Assembly (NCBI GenBank): GCA_032716605.1
Contig: CM064572.1
Location: 38,346,915-38,410,914, forward strand
Length of the DNA stretch: 64,000 nucleotides
Direction: 5' to 3'
From: Paralithodes platypus
Taxonomy: Eukaryota > Arthropoda > Malacostraca > Decapoda > Lithodidae
In this document: in pieces, positions 1 through 11,629 of the stretch
Position numbering within the stretch: position 1 is the stretch's first letter
How the letters are laid out: each line of letters opens with the position of its first letter
Translations under genes and position numbers: made by a program
The notes under the pieces: model-generated
Database searches by the model: none
Told to the model about the DNA's origin: nothing
What the model saw: only the letters and a program-made list of their open reading frames with translations

Positions 1-1640
1 AATAATGCCCAGACAGTAACAGGAGATAAAAACATTGCTAATTTGCTTAATGAATATTTTCGTTCCGTTTTTACTAAGGAAGAACATAACACTACTGAAA
101 CAAACGCAACAACGCATGAAATAGGAAACTTTACCATAAGCAAAAGTGAAGTGTTATGTAAGCTGAACAATTTAAATATTAATAAAACCCCTGGGCCGGA
201 TAATATTCACCCAAGATTTCTGAAAAACGTGAAAGAAGAAATCGCACAGTCCTTAACTAACATATTTAACTTGTCGCTCAATCAGGAAACCGTACCTAGT
301 GATTGGAAAACTGCAAATATCACTCCAATATTTAAGAAAGGAAATAAAGCTCAAGCAAATAATTATAGACCAATCAGTTTAACGTCAATCATAGGAAAAA
401 TTATGGAAACATTTCTAAGAGACAAGATAGTAGATTATCTGGAGTCAAACAAATTAATAAGAGAAAGCCAACATGATGTTGGCTTTAGATCCAGCAAGTC
501 ATGCTTAACAAATTTGATATAATATTATAATAAACTATTTACACATAACGACTCTACTAAATCATTAGACATAATTTACTTAGATTTCCAAAAGGCATTC
601 GATAAGGTACCTCATGGAAAATTATTGAAGACATTAGAAATGTTGGGCATTAAAGGAAAAATTCATGCCTGGATAAAAAGCTGGCTGACAAACAGAAGGC
701 AGAGAGTAGTGATAAATGGAGTAGAATCTGAGTGGGAGCCAGTTTATAGTGGAGTGCCTCAGGGATCAGTCCTGGGGCCAATTTTATTTCTAATCTATAT
801 AAATGACATCGATGTTGAACTAAATAATACTATCTCAAAGTTCGTTGATGACACAAAGATAGGAAAATCAGTATTAACCGAAGAAGACAGAAATACACTG
901 CAATCTGATTTAAATAAAATAGTAGAGTGGTCGGAAAAATGGCAGATGCCATTCAATGTTGACGAATGCCAAGTCTTGCAAATAGGTAATACAAACTAAA
1001 AAATATGAATACAAGATGAAAGGTCAGCCAATCAAAACAAGTATATTAGTTAAAGACCTGGGGGTCCTTATATCTGAAAACCTAAAGACCTCAGATCAAT
1101 GTGCAGCAGCTGCGAATAAGGCAAATCGAGCATTGGGATATATTAAGAGAAATTGTACTTATAAAAATGAGAACATTATAGTACCTTTATTTAAAAGCAT
1201 AGTGAGGCCACATCTTGAATATGGTGTGCAATTTTGGCCTCCTTATCTGAGCAAGGACATTGGAAAGCTCGAGTCGGTGCAGCGTAGAGCGACAAAGTTG
1301 ATTCCGTCACTAAGAAATTAATCTTATTATGAAAGACTAAACAAAATAAATTTATTTTCACTTAAGAAAAAAAGATTGCGAGTTCAATTAATCGAGTGTT
1401 TCAAGATACTAAAGGGATTTGACAAAATTGATGTAGATTCACTTTTCCAAATATATAATAGTTCATTAACTCGGGGAAATGGAATGAAATAAAAAACCAG
1501 GAGGGCGAATTTCGATGTCACAAAGAACTTTACCTACAGTGTGGTCCTCGAGTGGAACAAACTGCCAGAGAAAGTGGTATATACAATGCAAGACAATTGA
1601 CACATTCAAAAGAAGTCTAGAGATTCATTTTAAGGAGGTA
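1..1640 (+). pseudogene. LINE-A (CR1-like) reverse transcriptase fragment, copy 1
   Basis: The window opens inside ORF2 of a non-LTR retrotransposon. Seen: the RT block NKTPGPDNIHP near 180-210, NYRPISLTS near 360, DFQKAFDKVP near 583-612 (catalytic Asp block A), GVPQGSVLGP near 752-780, and block C as KFVDDTKIG near 838 where relatives in this window have FADD. The frame 43-999 is one reading frame broken by a TAA at 520-522 and a small insertion around QHDVGF near 470-485. A frameshift near 1000 moves it to 1016-1321, after which it decays. It is the same family as the copy at 29.9-35.9 kb, which shares near-identical blocks. It would copy LINE RNA at a nicked target, but this copy is dead. 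Confidence 0.9.
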
Positions 1641-1985
1641 GGAATAATTAAAAAAAAAAAAATAAAAAAAAAAATAAGCATCAGTAGTATAATAATAGGC
1701 CTATTAATATTTCGCATCTTCGTTCTTTACTATACATTTCCCAGTAGAAGTTTTTTATATTTGTCTCATTCTGCTCGGTGACTTCTTTCCCCAACTTAAT
1801 TTCATGCCGACCAACGGTCGGAGGGAGAGGTGGGTGAGGAGAGAGCCTTCTTCTTTGCTATCCTTGCCTTCCACTTTGTAGCAAATTATATTCTAGCATT
1901 AAGTCCGGACTACCTAGTAGGGACCGCAAGGTCTGTGTAGTCTGTGTATCTATGTAAATAATCTATCTATGTAAATATCTCTCAA
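1641..1985 (+). repeat. LINE-A 3' untranslated tail, copy 1
   Basis: An A-rich tract (1650-1680) is followed by a tail containing a block near 1805-1830 and an end block (1895-1975) about a pair of tracts assigned to 'pictorial' text GGTCTGTGTAGTCTGTG and TATCTATGTAAAT. The same end block closes the LINE-A copy at 35840-35935, and its reverse complement is at 50390-50545. Short repeats related to CTATGTAAAT at the very end resemble the short terminal repeats of CR1-type LINEs. Confidence 0.7.
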
Positions 1986-2052
1986 TGATTCAGTAAGCCA
2001 ATCTATCAATCATAGCAATCACTAACTCACTCATCCACTCTCGCTTTTATTA

Positions 2053-2092
<40 letters not shown>

Positions 2093-2242
2093 GACACACA
2101 ATTCCTGTCATATTTTCATTTTCTCACATTAAAAAAACACATTTAATGAAAATTGAAATAGAAAGGCCAAACTTTCGCAACAATTGAGAAACAGAGATGT
2201 ATATACCGGTATATATATATATATATATATAAAAAAAAAAAA
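1986..2242. repeat. Microsatellites before the PLE array
   Basis: No gene. Contains (CT)n at about 2054-2083 running into (CA)n, an unassigned A/T-rich stretch, and (TA)n at about 2204-2231 followed by a 12-A run that abuts the Penelope-like array. Confidence 0.8.
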
Positions 2243-3051
2243 GGAAAAGAATTGACAGGGCGCCAGGCAACATCTTTATTTTTCAAATTTTCGGCTAACC
2301 TTAAGCCATCATCAGGAACAACATTCCCTAAAAATAAGTAATATACTATTAGAACAACGCAATTTGTAAAAAATAGGGTAATGATTATCGAATCTATAAA
2401 AGGTTAAACTTACTAAATATAAACAATCCTATATTAATGTCTCACTATATATAAAATTAAAATTCATACACTAACCATGTAAAACCAGTGAAGATACCGA
2501 AAAGCAAAATAAAGACCATCACAATTGAACCATAACACATATTTTAACCTTTGAATACAAACATTGTTTCCATAAACTCAAAACAAAGTCACAACACAGG
2601 CTAATACCATACAACGGATCAAGAAACGATCTCCCAATTTATCTAACACCATTGACTTATCAGTAAGGATAACTAGTAATTAACTTACATAACCCCTGAC
2701 CAAAAATCCAAACACAAATAATACTCTTAGTCAAAAACATGAAAACACTAATAAACTAAGCCTAAATCAATCTTATATATCATAGCAATACGAGACTGAA
2801 ATTCAACCCAATCTAGAGATTTAACACAAAAAACACATCACTCCCAATGACAAAAGCAAAAATATTTATGTTTAAACCCATCATTATACTTGACTTACCC
2901 AGAAAAGAGTTCTCATCAGCACCAGGAACAAGAGAGAACTGAGGAACCTGAACCGAGAAGCGGCTAAAATAAACTCCCATGAAACAATTTCCCAAACAAA
3001 TGAACCACTAACCATGTTGAACAAACCCTTGAAATTTGACCAAACATATAT
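2243..3051 (-). repeat. PLE copy A 3' region / pseudo-LTR
   Basis: Non-coding spacer downstream of ORF A, reading into the first dozen codons of a further unit at 2243-2270. It carries a 60-codon frame (2813-2995, minus, starting MGNCFMGVYFSRF) that is identical in all five copies, but the spacers are so similar that this is not evidence of selection. Confidence 0.8.
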
Positions 3052-5541
3052 TTATGAACCACTATTTGCAAGATTGATTTCAGGATTCAGTTTACTAATT
3101 AACAACTTCTCACCAATCAATGCATCAGACTGGCTACCCAACCTAGAGACTATCTCAAAATCACCCACACTAAAGAGATGATCCTCTTCACGCGAATGAT
3201 TTCGAATAGCCGAAAACGCCATAGCCTGTAAAAACTTTCCCGATCGGTAGCTCCTACCCAGGTGTTCAAATATCCTAATTTTGAAGGAACGACTAGTGCA
3301 TCCCAAATACCTAGCCTCACAGCTAGGACAAGTAAATTTGTATACAATATTTGAACACAGAAAGTCAGGCACGCGATCTTTGAAGCTAAAAAATGACCCA
3401 ATTCTAAACTTATTGGTGAAAACAAATCTAAAGCTCACAGCAGGAAAACTATTTTTCAGAACATTTAGTGCAATTTTACGAAATTCATTGCTAATAGATC
3501 CATAGTAAGGCATTTTAACATAAATTATCTTCTTTTTTACATCAAAATTTGATTGAACACCCTGAGCTTGTTTTACATACAAAAAATGTCTAAGTATACC
3601 ATTGAATATATCTTCCTTATAGTTATTAAGCATAAAATATTTCCTTAATTTTTCAATTTCAACATGTAGCGAAACATAGCTGGAGCAAACAGCATAGGCT
3701 CTTTCTAATAGTGTCTTTATTGAATTAATCTTAAAAATCTTAGGGCAGTAGCTAAGCCAGTTTAAACCTAATCCTGTATGAGTGGGCTTTCTATAAACCT
3801 CAGTAGCTAATCCCTGATCTGTCTTTATCACTTTAACATCCAAAAATGATAGTGACCCATTCACTTCATTATCACATGTAAATTTAATATTTTGATGTTG
3901 CTTGTTCATATATTCAAAAAAACTTATATTATCTTCTACATCTCGAAATATTAAAAATGTATCATCCACATATCTCCTATAAAATATAGGTTTGAATGAT
4001 AGGGGACACTCATCAAGCCACTTAACCTCTTTATTGCATAAAAATGAACCCGCAAACAATGGACCTAGACTTGACCCCATTGAAACTCCATCAATTTGAC
4101 TATACAATACTTTGTTAAACAAAAAACAAGATTCTGTAGTTACAAACAAGAACAATTTCTTAACTATATCCTTACTAATATTGAAAAAGTTGTCAGAATC
4201 ATATTCATCCAAAATAATCTCTAAAGTCTCACTCAGAGGAACGTTTGTGAAAAGTGACTCTACATCATAACTGGCAAGAACAAAATGTTTAGGCAACACA
4301 AGATTTGAAATTTCCCTCACAAAACTACTAGAATTGAGTACTGTATATTCATTATTTGTAAGAGGAGCAACTATGGGTTGAAGAAATTTTGCTAAATTAT
4401 ACCCCGCTGTCTTTATAGATGAAACAATTGGCCTGAGTGGAATTCCTGGTTTATGCACCTTTGGTAACCCATATACTACTCCCGGAGCGGAGCCAGACGC
4501 ATATAAGAAGTTGAAGCTGTCAATACCTATCCTGTCCTTAATAGATCGTAGAATCCTATTTAATTTATCCTCACCTCTGATAATTACATCAAACAATTCA
4601 CCTTTTATTAGTTTAAATCTGTTTCGGTCACTCAGAATAGTTTCCATTTTTTGCAAATAATCAACTTTATCCATAATAACAACTCCCTTACCCTTATCCG
4701 GTTTGACAATGACAATTGAACTATCCTTACCCAAATCCCTAAGCAAATCCAAGTCCTCTTTCCTAAACACAGATGATTCCACATTTTGATATTCCCGTAC
4801 TGCCAATCTATAGTTATTATTGCCAAATTCCCTAAGTTTGTTAATTACACCATCACTGTCCATCCCATTTCTCAACAACCCCGTTTTGACACACTCTTGA
4901 ACTGTATTACACAATTTTTCCACTGAAACAAAATGACTCAACCAATCCTTCTTATAAAAAGGAATACAAAAATCCAGACCCAGCATTAAAACTTTCTTTT
5001 CTCTTGATGAAAGTCGTCTGCTCGACTCATTGAAGATACAGCCCTCATTGTATTTAGTTTGCTGAATACCAAGACACTTGAGCTTATTATCATGACGGAT
5101 CTTTACCTTTTCAGAGATTGCCTTCGAATGTTCAATGATTTTATATAAGAATGTCCAATAATCGAAAAAGGAGACTTGAGACTTAAATAATGACTTATAG
5201 TTGGCTAGTTTTTCTAAGGAAAATTTCAATTTCTTTTTCTGTTGTTTAATCTCGCGATCCAAAAGGACAAACTGCCATTCTTTATAGGTATTGCATCTAA
5301 GAAACTCTTTACTGTAAACCTTAAACTGAACAAACTTAGGAACGGTTTCATGCTCCTTACAAAATTGCAAAAAAGTTAAATCTAGTTTTAGTTTTTCTAC
5401 ATTCAGGTGTAGTTTTTCCACATTCCTGTAGGCCGAGAGCGTCGTTCGTCCATATCTAGTTATGAGTACTTCAGCAGTAGATTTTGGGCACTTAAACCTC
5501 CATATCAAAAGGAAAAGAATTGACAGGGCGCCAGGCAACAT
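3052..5541 (-). CDS. Penelope-like RT/GIY-YIG protein, intact copy A (829 aa)
   Basis: The only uninterrupted PLE frame in the window. The N-terminal ~250 residues are basic and partly helical. The RT follows: VKPDKGKGVVIMD (block 1, ~280), GLPKVHKPGIPLRPIVSS, SYDVESLFTNVPLSET (block A with catalytic Asp), SMGSSLGPLFA (block B), YRRYVDDTFLIF (block C, YVDD at ~524-527), then SLSFLDVKV and EVYRKPTHTG. The C-terminus is a GIY-YIG endonuclease: TCPSC (~737-741) gives the CxxC seen in PLEs, then YLGCTSRSFKIRIFEH and a late NPEIN. The start ATG lies just downstream of the hammerhead-like motif, and the next unit uses the same ATG context. The RT copies element RNA from a nick presumably made by the endonuclease. 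Intact catalytic motifs suggest possible function; this is inference. Confidence 0.93.
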   Translation of the reverse strand: MLPGALSILFLLIWRFKCPKSTAEVLITRYGRTTLSAYRNVEKLHLNVEKLKLDLTFLQFCKEHETVPKFVQFKVYSKEFLRCNTYKEWQFVLLDREIKQQKKKLKFSLEKLANYKSLFKSQVSFFDYWTFLYKIIEHSKAISEKVKIRHDNKLKCLGIQQTKYNEGCIFNESSRRLSSREKKVLMLGLDFCIPFYKKDWLSHFVSVEKLCNTVQECVKTGLLRNGMDSDGVINKLREFGNNNYRLAVREYQNVESSVFRKEDLDLLRDLGKDSSIVIVKPDKGKGVVIMDKVDYLQKMETILSDRNRFKLIKGELFDVIIRGEDKLNRILRSIKDRIGIDSFNFLYASGSAPGVVYGLPKVHKPGIPLRPIVSSIKTAGYNLAKFLQPIVAPLTNNEYTVLNSSSFVREISNLVLPKHFVLASYDVESLFTNVPLSETLEIILDEYDSDNFFNISKDIVKKLFLFVTTESCFLFNKVLYSQIDGVSMGSSLGPLFAGSFLCNKEVKWLDECPLSFKPIFYRRYVDDTFLIFRDVEDNISFFEYMNKQHQNIKFTCDNEVNGSLSFLDVKVIKTDQGLATEVYRKPTHTGLGLNWLSYCPKIFKINSIKTLLERAYAVCSSYVSLHVEIEKLRKYFMLNNYKEDIFNGILRHFLYVKQAQGVQSNFDVKKKIIYVKMPYYGSISNEFRKIALNVLKNSFPAVSFRFVFTNKFRIGSFFSFKDRVPDFLCSNIVYKFTCPSCEARYLGCTSRSFKIRIFEHLGRSYRSGKFLQAMAFSAIRNHSREEDHLFSVGDFEIVSRLGSQSDALIGEKLLISKLNPEINLANSGS

Positions 5542-6315
5542 CTTTATTTTTCAAATTTTCGGCTAACCTTAAGCCATCATCAGGAACAACATTCCCTAAA
5601 AATAAGTAATATACTATTAGAACAACGCAATTTGTAAAAAATAGGGTAATGATTATCGAATCTATAAAAGGTTAAACTTACTAAATATAAACAATCCTAT
5701 ATTGTCTCACTATATATAAAATTAAAATTCATACACTAACCATGTAAAACCAGTGAAGATACCGAAAAGCAAAATAAAGACCATCACAATTGAACCATAA
5801 CACATATTTTAACCTTTGAATACAAACATTGTTTCCATAAACTCAAAACAAAGTCACAACACAGGCTAATACCATACAACGGATCAAGAAACGATCTCCC
5901 AATTTATCTAACACCATTGACTTATCAGTAAGGATAACTAGTAATTAACTTACATAACCCCTGACCAAAATCCAAACACAAATAATACTCTTAGTCAAAA
6001 ACATGAAAACACTAATAAACTAAGCCTAAATCAATCTTATATATCATAGCAATACGAGACTGAAATTCAACCCAATCTAGAGATTTAACACAAAAAACAC
6101 ATCACTCCCAATGACAAAAGCAAAAATATTTATGTTTAAACCCATCATTATACTTGACTTACCCAGAAAAGAGTTCTCATCAGCACCAGGAACAAGAGAG
6201 AACTGAGGAACCTGAACCGAGAAGCGGCTAAAATAAACTCCCATGAAACAATTTCCCAAACAAATGAACCACTAACCATGTTGAACAAACCCTTGAAATT
6301 TGACCAAACATATAT
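5542..6315 (-). repeat. PLE spacer between copies B and A
   Basis: The 774-bp inter-ORF spacer contains B's 3' region and A's 5' leader, including the hammerhead-like motif at about 5543-5583. Compared with the other spacers it lacks a few bases near 5700-5705. Confidence 0.85.
5543..5583 (-). ncRNA. Hammerhead-ribozyme-like motif, leader of copy A
   Basis: On the minus strand a CTGATGA box is followed by a 4-bp hairpin (GGCT/AGCC, 7-nt loop) and a GAAA box, the core order of a hammerhead. It lies directly before the ORF. Hammerhead motifs are known in PLE pseudo-LTRs. Stems I and III and the cleavage base could not be fixed by eye, so this is a candidate only. The same motif is in each other leader. 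Confidence 0.4.
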
Positions 6316-8804
6316 TTATGAACCACTATTTGCAAGATTGATTTCAGGATTCAGTTTACTAATTAACAACTTCTCACCAATCAATGCATCAGACTGGCTA
6401 CCCAACCTAGAGACTATCTCAAAATCACCCACACTAAAGAGATGATCCTCTTCACGCGAATGATTTCGAATAGCCGAAAACGCCATAGCCTGTAAAAACT
6501 TTCCCGATCGGTAGCTCCTACCCAGGTGTTCAAATATCCTAATTTTGAAGGAACGACTAGTGCATCCCAAATACCTAGCCTCACAGCTAGGACAAGTAAA
6601 TTTGTATACAATATTTGAACACAGAAAGTCAGGCACGCGATCTTTGAAGCTAAAAAATGACCCAATTCTAAACTTATTGGTGAAAACAAATCTAAAGCTC
6701 ACAGCAGGAAAACTATTTTTCAGAACATTTAGTGCAATTTTACGAAATTCATTGCTAATAGATCCATAGTAAGGCATTTTAACATAAATTATCTTCTTTT
6801 TTACATCAAAATTTGATTGAACACCCTGAGCTTGTTTTACATACAAAAAATGTCTAAGTATACCATTGAATATATCTTCCTTATAGTTATTAAGCATAAA
6901 ATATTTCCTTAATTTTTCAATTTCAACATGTAGCGAAACATAGCTGGAGCAAACAGCATAGGCTCTTTCTAATAGTGTCTTTATTGAATTAATCTTAAAA
7001 ATCTTAGGGCAGTAGCTAAGCCAGTTTAAACCTAATCCTGTATGAGTGGGCTTTCTATAAACCTCAGTAGCTAATCCCTGATCTGTCTTTATCACTTTAA
7101 CATCCAAAAATGATAGTGACCCATTCACTTCATTATCACATGTAAATTTAATATTTTGATGTTGCTTGTTCATATATTCAAAAAAACTTATATTATCTTC
7201 TACATCTCGAAATATTAAAAATGTATCATCCACATATCTCCTATAAAATATAGGTTTGAATGATAGGGGACACTCATCAAGCCACTTAACCTCTTTATTG
7301 CATAAAAATGAACCCGCAAACAATGGACCTAGACTTGACCCCATTGAAACTCCATCAATTTGACTATACAATACTTTGTTAAACAAAAACAAGATTCTGT
7401 AGTTACAAACAAGAACAATTTCTTAACTATATCCTTACTAATATTGAAAAAGTTGTCAGAATCATATTCATCCAAAATAATCTCTAAAGTCTCACTCAGA
7501 GGAACGTTTGTGAAAAGTGACTCTACATCATAACTGGCAAGAACAAAATGTTTAGGCAACACAAGATTTGAAATTTCCCTCACAAAACTACTAGAATTGA
7601 GTACTGTATATTCATTATTTGTAAGAGGAGCAACTATGGGTTGAAGAAATTTTGCTAAATTATACCCCGCTGTCTTTATAGATGAAACAATTGGCCTGAG
7701 TGGAATTCCTGGTTTATGCACCTTTGGTAACCCATATACTACTCCCGGAGCGGAGCCAGACGCATATAAGAAGTTGAAGCTGTCAATACCTATCCTGTCC
7801 TTAATAGATCGTAGAATCCTATTTAATTTATCCTCACCTCTGATAATTACATCAAACAATTCACCTTTTATTAGTTTAAATCTGTTTCGGTCACTCAGAA
7901 TAGTTTCCATTTTTTGCAAATAATCAACTTTATCCATAATAACAACTCCCTTACCCTTATCCGGTTTGACAATGACAATTGAACTATCCTTACCCAAATC
8001 CCTAAGCAAATCCAAGTCCTCTTTCCTAAACACAGATGATTCCACATTTTGATATTCCCGTACTGCCAATCTATAGTTATTATTGCCAAATTCCCTAAGT
8101 TTGTTAATTACACCATCACTGTCCATCCCATTTCTCAACAACCCCGTTTTGACACACTCTTGAACTGTATTACACAATTTTTCCACTGAAACAAAATGAC
8201 TCAACCAATCCTTCTTATAAAAAGGAATACAAAAATCCAGACCCAGCATTAAAACTTTCTTTTCTCTTGATGAAAGTCGTCTGCTCGACTCATTGAAGAT
8301 ACAGCCCTCATTGTATTTAGTTTGCTGAATACCAAGACACTTGAGCTTATTATCATGACGGATCTTTACCTTTTCAGAGATTGCCTTCGAATGTTCAATG
8401 ATTTTATATAAGAATGTCCAATAATCGAAAAAGGAGACTTGAGACTTAAATAATGACTTATAGTTGGCTAGTTTTTCTAAGGAAAATTTCAATTTCTTTT
8501 TCTGTTGTTTAATCTCGCGATCCAAAAGGACAAACTGCCATTCTTTATAGGTATTGCATCTAAGAAACTCTTTACTGTAAACCTTAAACTGAACAAACTT
8601 AGGAACGGTTTCATGCTCCTTACAAAATTGCAAAAAAGTTAAATCTAGTTTTAGTTTTTCTACATTCAGGTGTAGTTTTTCCACATTCCTGTAGGCCGAG
8701 AGCGTCGTTCGTCCATATCTAGTTATGAGTACTTCAGCAGTAGATTTTGGGCACTTAAACCTCCATATCAAAAGGAAAAGAATTGACAGGGCGCCAGGCA
8801 ACAT
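6316..8804 (-). pseudogene. Penelope-like RT/GIY-YIG, frameshifted copy B
   Basis: Essentially identical to copy A but with one A missing from a six-A run near 7385 (plus strand), just after the residues TTESCF. The frame splits into 7329-8804 (N-terminal half through RT block A) and 6316-7392 (block B, YVDD and GIY-YIG). A one-base homopolymer indel could be a real mutation or a sequencing error. All RT and endonuclease motifs of copy A are present across the two frames. Confidence 0.9.
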
Positions 8805-9580
8805 CTTTATTTTTCAAATTTTCGGCTAACCTTAAGCCATCATCAGGAACAACATTCCCTAAAAATAAGTAATATACTATTAGAACAACGCAATTTGTAA
8901 AAAATAGGGTAATGATTATCGAATCTATAAAAGGTTAAACTTACTAAATATAAACAATCCTATATTAATGTCTCACTATATAAAATTAAAATTCATACAC
9001 TAACCATGTAAAACCAGTGAAGATACCGAAAAGCAAAATAAAGACCATCACAATTGAACCATAACACATATTTTAACCTTTGAATACAAACATTGTTTCC
9101 ATAAACTCAAAACAAAGTCACAACACAGGCTAATACCATACAACGGATCAAGAAACGATCTCCCAATTTATCTAACACCATTGACTTATCAGTAAGGATA
9201 ACTAGTAATTAACTTACATAACCCCTGACCAAAAATCCAAACACAAATAATACTCTTAGTCAAAAACATGAAAACACTAATAAACTAAGCCTAAATCAAT
9301 CTTATATATCATAGCAATACGAGACTGAAATTCAACCCAATCTAGAGATTTAACACAAAAAACACATCACTCCCAATGACAAAAGCAAAAATATTTATGT
9401 TTAAACCCATCATTATACTTGACTTACCCAGAAAAGAGTTCTCATCAGCACCAGGAACAAGAGAGAACTGAGGAACCTGAACCGAGAAGCGGCTAAAATA
9501 AACTCCCATGAAACAATTTCCCAAACAAATGAACCACTAACCATGTTGAACAAACCCTTGAAATTTGACCAAACATATAT
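8805..9580 (-). repeat. PLE spacer between copies C and B
   Basis: Pseudo-LTR/leader region as in the other units, with small differences near 8975. The hammerhead-like motif on minus lies at about 8806-8846. Confidence 0.85.
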
Positions 9581-9838
9581 TTATGAACCACTATTTGCAA
9601 GATTGATTTCAGGATTCAGTTTACTAATTAACAACTTCTCACCAATCAATGCATCAGACTGGCTACCCAACCTAGAGACTATCTCAAAATCACCCACACT
9701 AAAGAGATGATCCTCTTCACGCGAATGATTTCGAATAGCCGAAAACGCCATAGCCTGTAAAAACTTTCCCGATCGGTAGCTCCTACCCAGGTGTTCAAAT
9801 ATCCTAATTTTGAAGGAACGACTAGTGCATCCCAAATA
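9581..9838 (-). pseudogene. PLE copy C, 5'-truncated to the C-terminal endonuclease end
   Basis: Only the last ~84 codons remain, beginning at GCTSRSFKIRIFEH of the GIY-YIG domain and ending with the normal C-terminus. The 5' end is cut where the sequence switches strand into copy D, a 5' truncation of the kind produced by target-primed reverse transcription. Confidence 0.9.
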
Positions 9839-10852
9839 GGTCCATTGTTTGCGGGTTCATTTTTATGCAATAAAGAGGTTAAGTGGCTTGATGAGTGTCC
9901 CCTATCATTCAAACCTATATTTTATAGGAGATATGTGGATGATACATTTTTAATATTTCGAGATGTAGAAGATAATATAAGTTTTTTTGAATATATGAAC
10001 AAGCAACATCAAAATATTAAATTTACATGTGATAATGAAGTGAATGGGTCACTATCATTTTTGGATGTTAAAGTGATAAAGACAGATCAGGGATTAGCTA
10101 CTGAGGTTTATAGAAAGCCCACTCATACAGGATTAGGTTTAAACTGGCTTAGCTACTGCCCTAAGATTTTTAAGATTAATTCAATAAAGACACTATTAGA
10201 AAGAGCCTATGCTGTTTGCTCCAGCTATGTTTCGCTACATGTTGAAATTGAAAAATTAAGGAAATATTTTATGCTTAATAACTATAAGGAAGATATATTC
10301 AATGGTATACTTAGACATTTTTTGTATGTAAAACAAGCTCAGGGTGTTCAATCAAATTTTGATGTAAAAAAGAAGATAATTTATGTTAAAATGCCTTACT
10401 ATGGATCTATTAGCAATGAATTTCGTAAAATTGCACTAAATGTTCTGAAAAATAGTTTTCCTGCTGTGAGCTTTAGATTTGTTTTCACCAATAAGTTTAG
10501 AATTGGGTCATTTTTTAGCTTCAAAGATCGCGTGCCTGACTTTCTGTGTTCAAATATTGTATACAAATTTACTTGTCCTAGCTGTGAGGCTAGGTATTTG
10601 GGATGCACTAGTCGTTCCTTCAAAATTAGGATATTTGAACACCTGGGTAGGAGCTACCGATCGGGAAAGTTTTTACAGGCTATGGCGTTTTCGGCTATTC
10701 GAAATCATTCGCGTGAAGAGGATCATCTCTTTAGTGTGGGTGATTTTGAGATAGTCTCTAGGTTGGGTAGCCAGTCTGATGCATTGATTGGTGAGAAGTT
10801 GTTAATTAGTAAACTGAATCCTGAAATCAATCTTGCAAATAGTGGTTCATAA
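9839..10852 (+). pseudogene. PLE copy D, 5'-truncated within the RT domain
   Basis: Homology starts at GPLFAGSFLCNKEVKW (RT block B) and runs through YVDD, the C-terminal RT region and the full GIY-YIG domain to the normal stop. A 353-codon frame exists because 16 codons of antisense copy C (9791-9838) fuse in frame upstream. That fusion is a by-product of the inversion, not a native start. Confidence 0.9.
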
Positions 10853-11629
10853 ATATATGTTTGGTCAAATTTCAAGGGTTTGTTCAACATGGTTAGTGGT
10901 TCATTTGTTTGGGAAATTGTTTCATGGGAGTTTATTTTAGCCGCTTCTCGGTTCAGGTTCCTCAGTTCTCTCTTGTTCCTGGTGCTGATGAGAACTCTTT
11001 TCTGGGTAAGTCAAGTATAATGATGGGTTTAAACATAAATATTTTTGCTTTTGTCATTGGGAGTGATGTGTTTTTTGTGTTAAATCTCTAGATTGGGTTG
11101 AATTTCAGTCTCGTATTGCTATGATATATAAGATTGATTTAGGCTTAGTTTATTAGTGTTTTCATGTTTTTGACTAAGAGTATTATTTGTGTTTGGATTT
11201 TTGGTCAGGGGTTATGTAAGTTAATTACTAGTTATCCTTACTGATAAGTCAATGGTGTTAGATAAATTGGGAGATCGTTTCTTGATCCGTTGTATGGTAT
11301 TAGCCTGTGTTGTGACTTTGTTTTGAGTTTATGGAAACAATGTTTGTATTCAAAGGTTAAAATATGTGTTATGGTTCAATTGTGATGGTCTTTATTTTGC
11401 TTTTCGGTATCTTCACTGGTTTTACATGGTTAGTGTATGAATTTTATTTTATATATAGTGAGACATTAATATAGGATTGTTTATATTTAGTAAGTTTAAC
11501 CTTTTATAGATTCGATAATCATTACCCTATTTTTTACAAATTGCGTTGTTCTAATAGTATATTACTTATTTTTAGGGAATGTTGTTCCTGATGATGGCTT
11601 AAGGTTAGCCGAAAATTTGAAAAATAAAG
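10853..11629 (+). repeat. PLE spacer between copies D and E
   Basis: Pseudo-LTR/leader on the plus strand. It contains the 60-codon frame (10909-11091), a consensus-like splice donor GTAAGT at 11006-11011, a pyrimidine-rich acceptor TTATTTTTAG ending at 11575, and the hammerhead-like motif (CTGATGA at 11588-11594). Confidence 0.85.
11588..11626 (+). ncRNA. Hammerhead-ribozyme-like motif, leader of copy E
   Basis: CTGATGA at 11588-11594, hairpin GGCT (11596-11599) with AGCC (11607-11610), then GAAA at 11611-11614, followed by an A/T-rich segment that could form a weak stem III. The ORF ATG is at 11630. Stem I and the cleavage position are not resolved. Confidence 0.4.

Noticed and set aside
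3150..3425. 91-, 74- and 64-codon frames repeated across the PLE copies
   Set aside because: Other-phase shadows of the RT/GIY-YIG ORF; they recur only because the units are copies.
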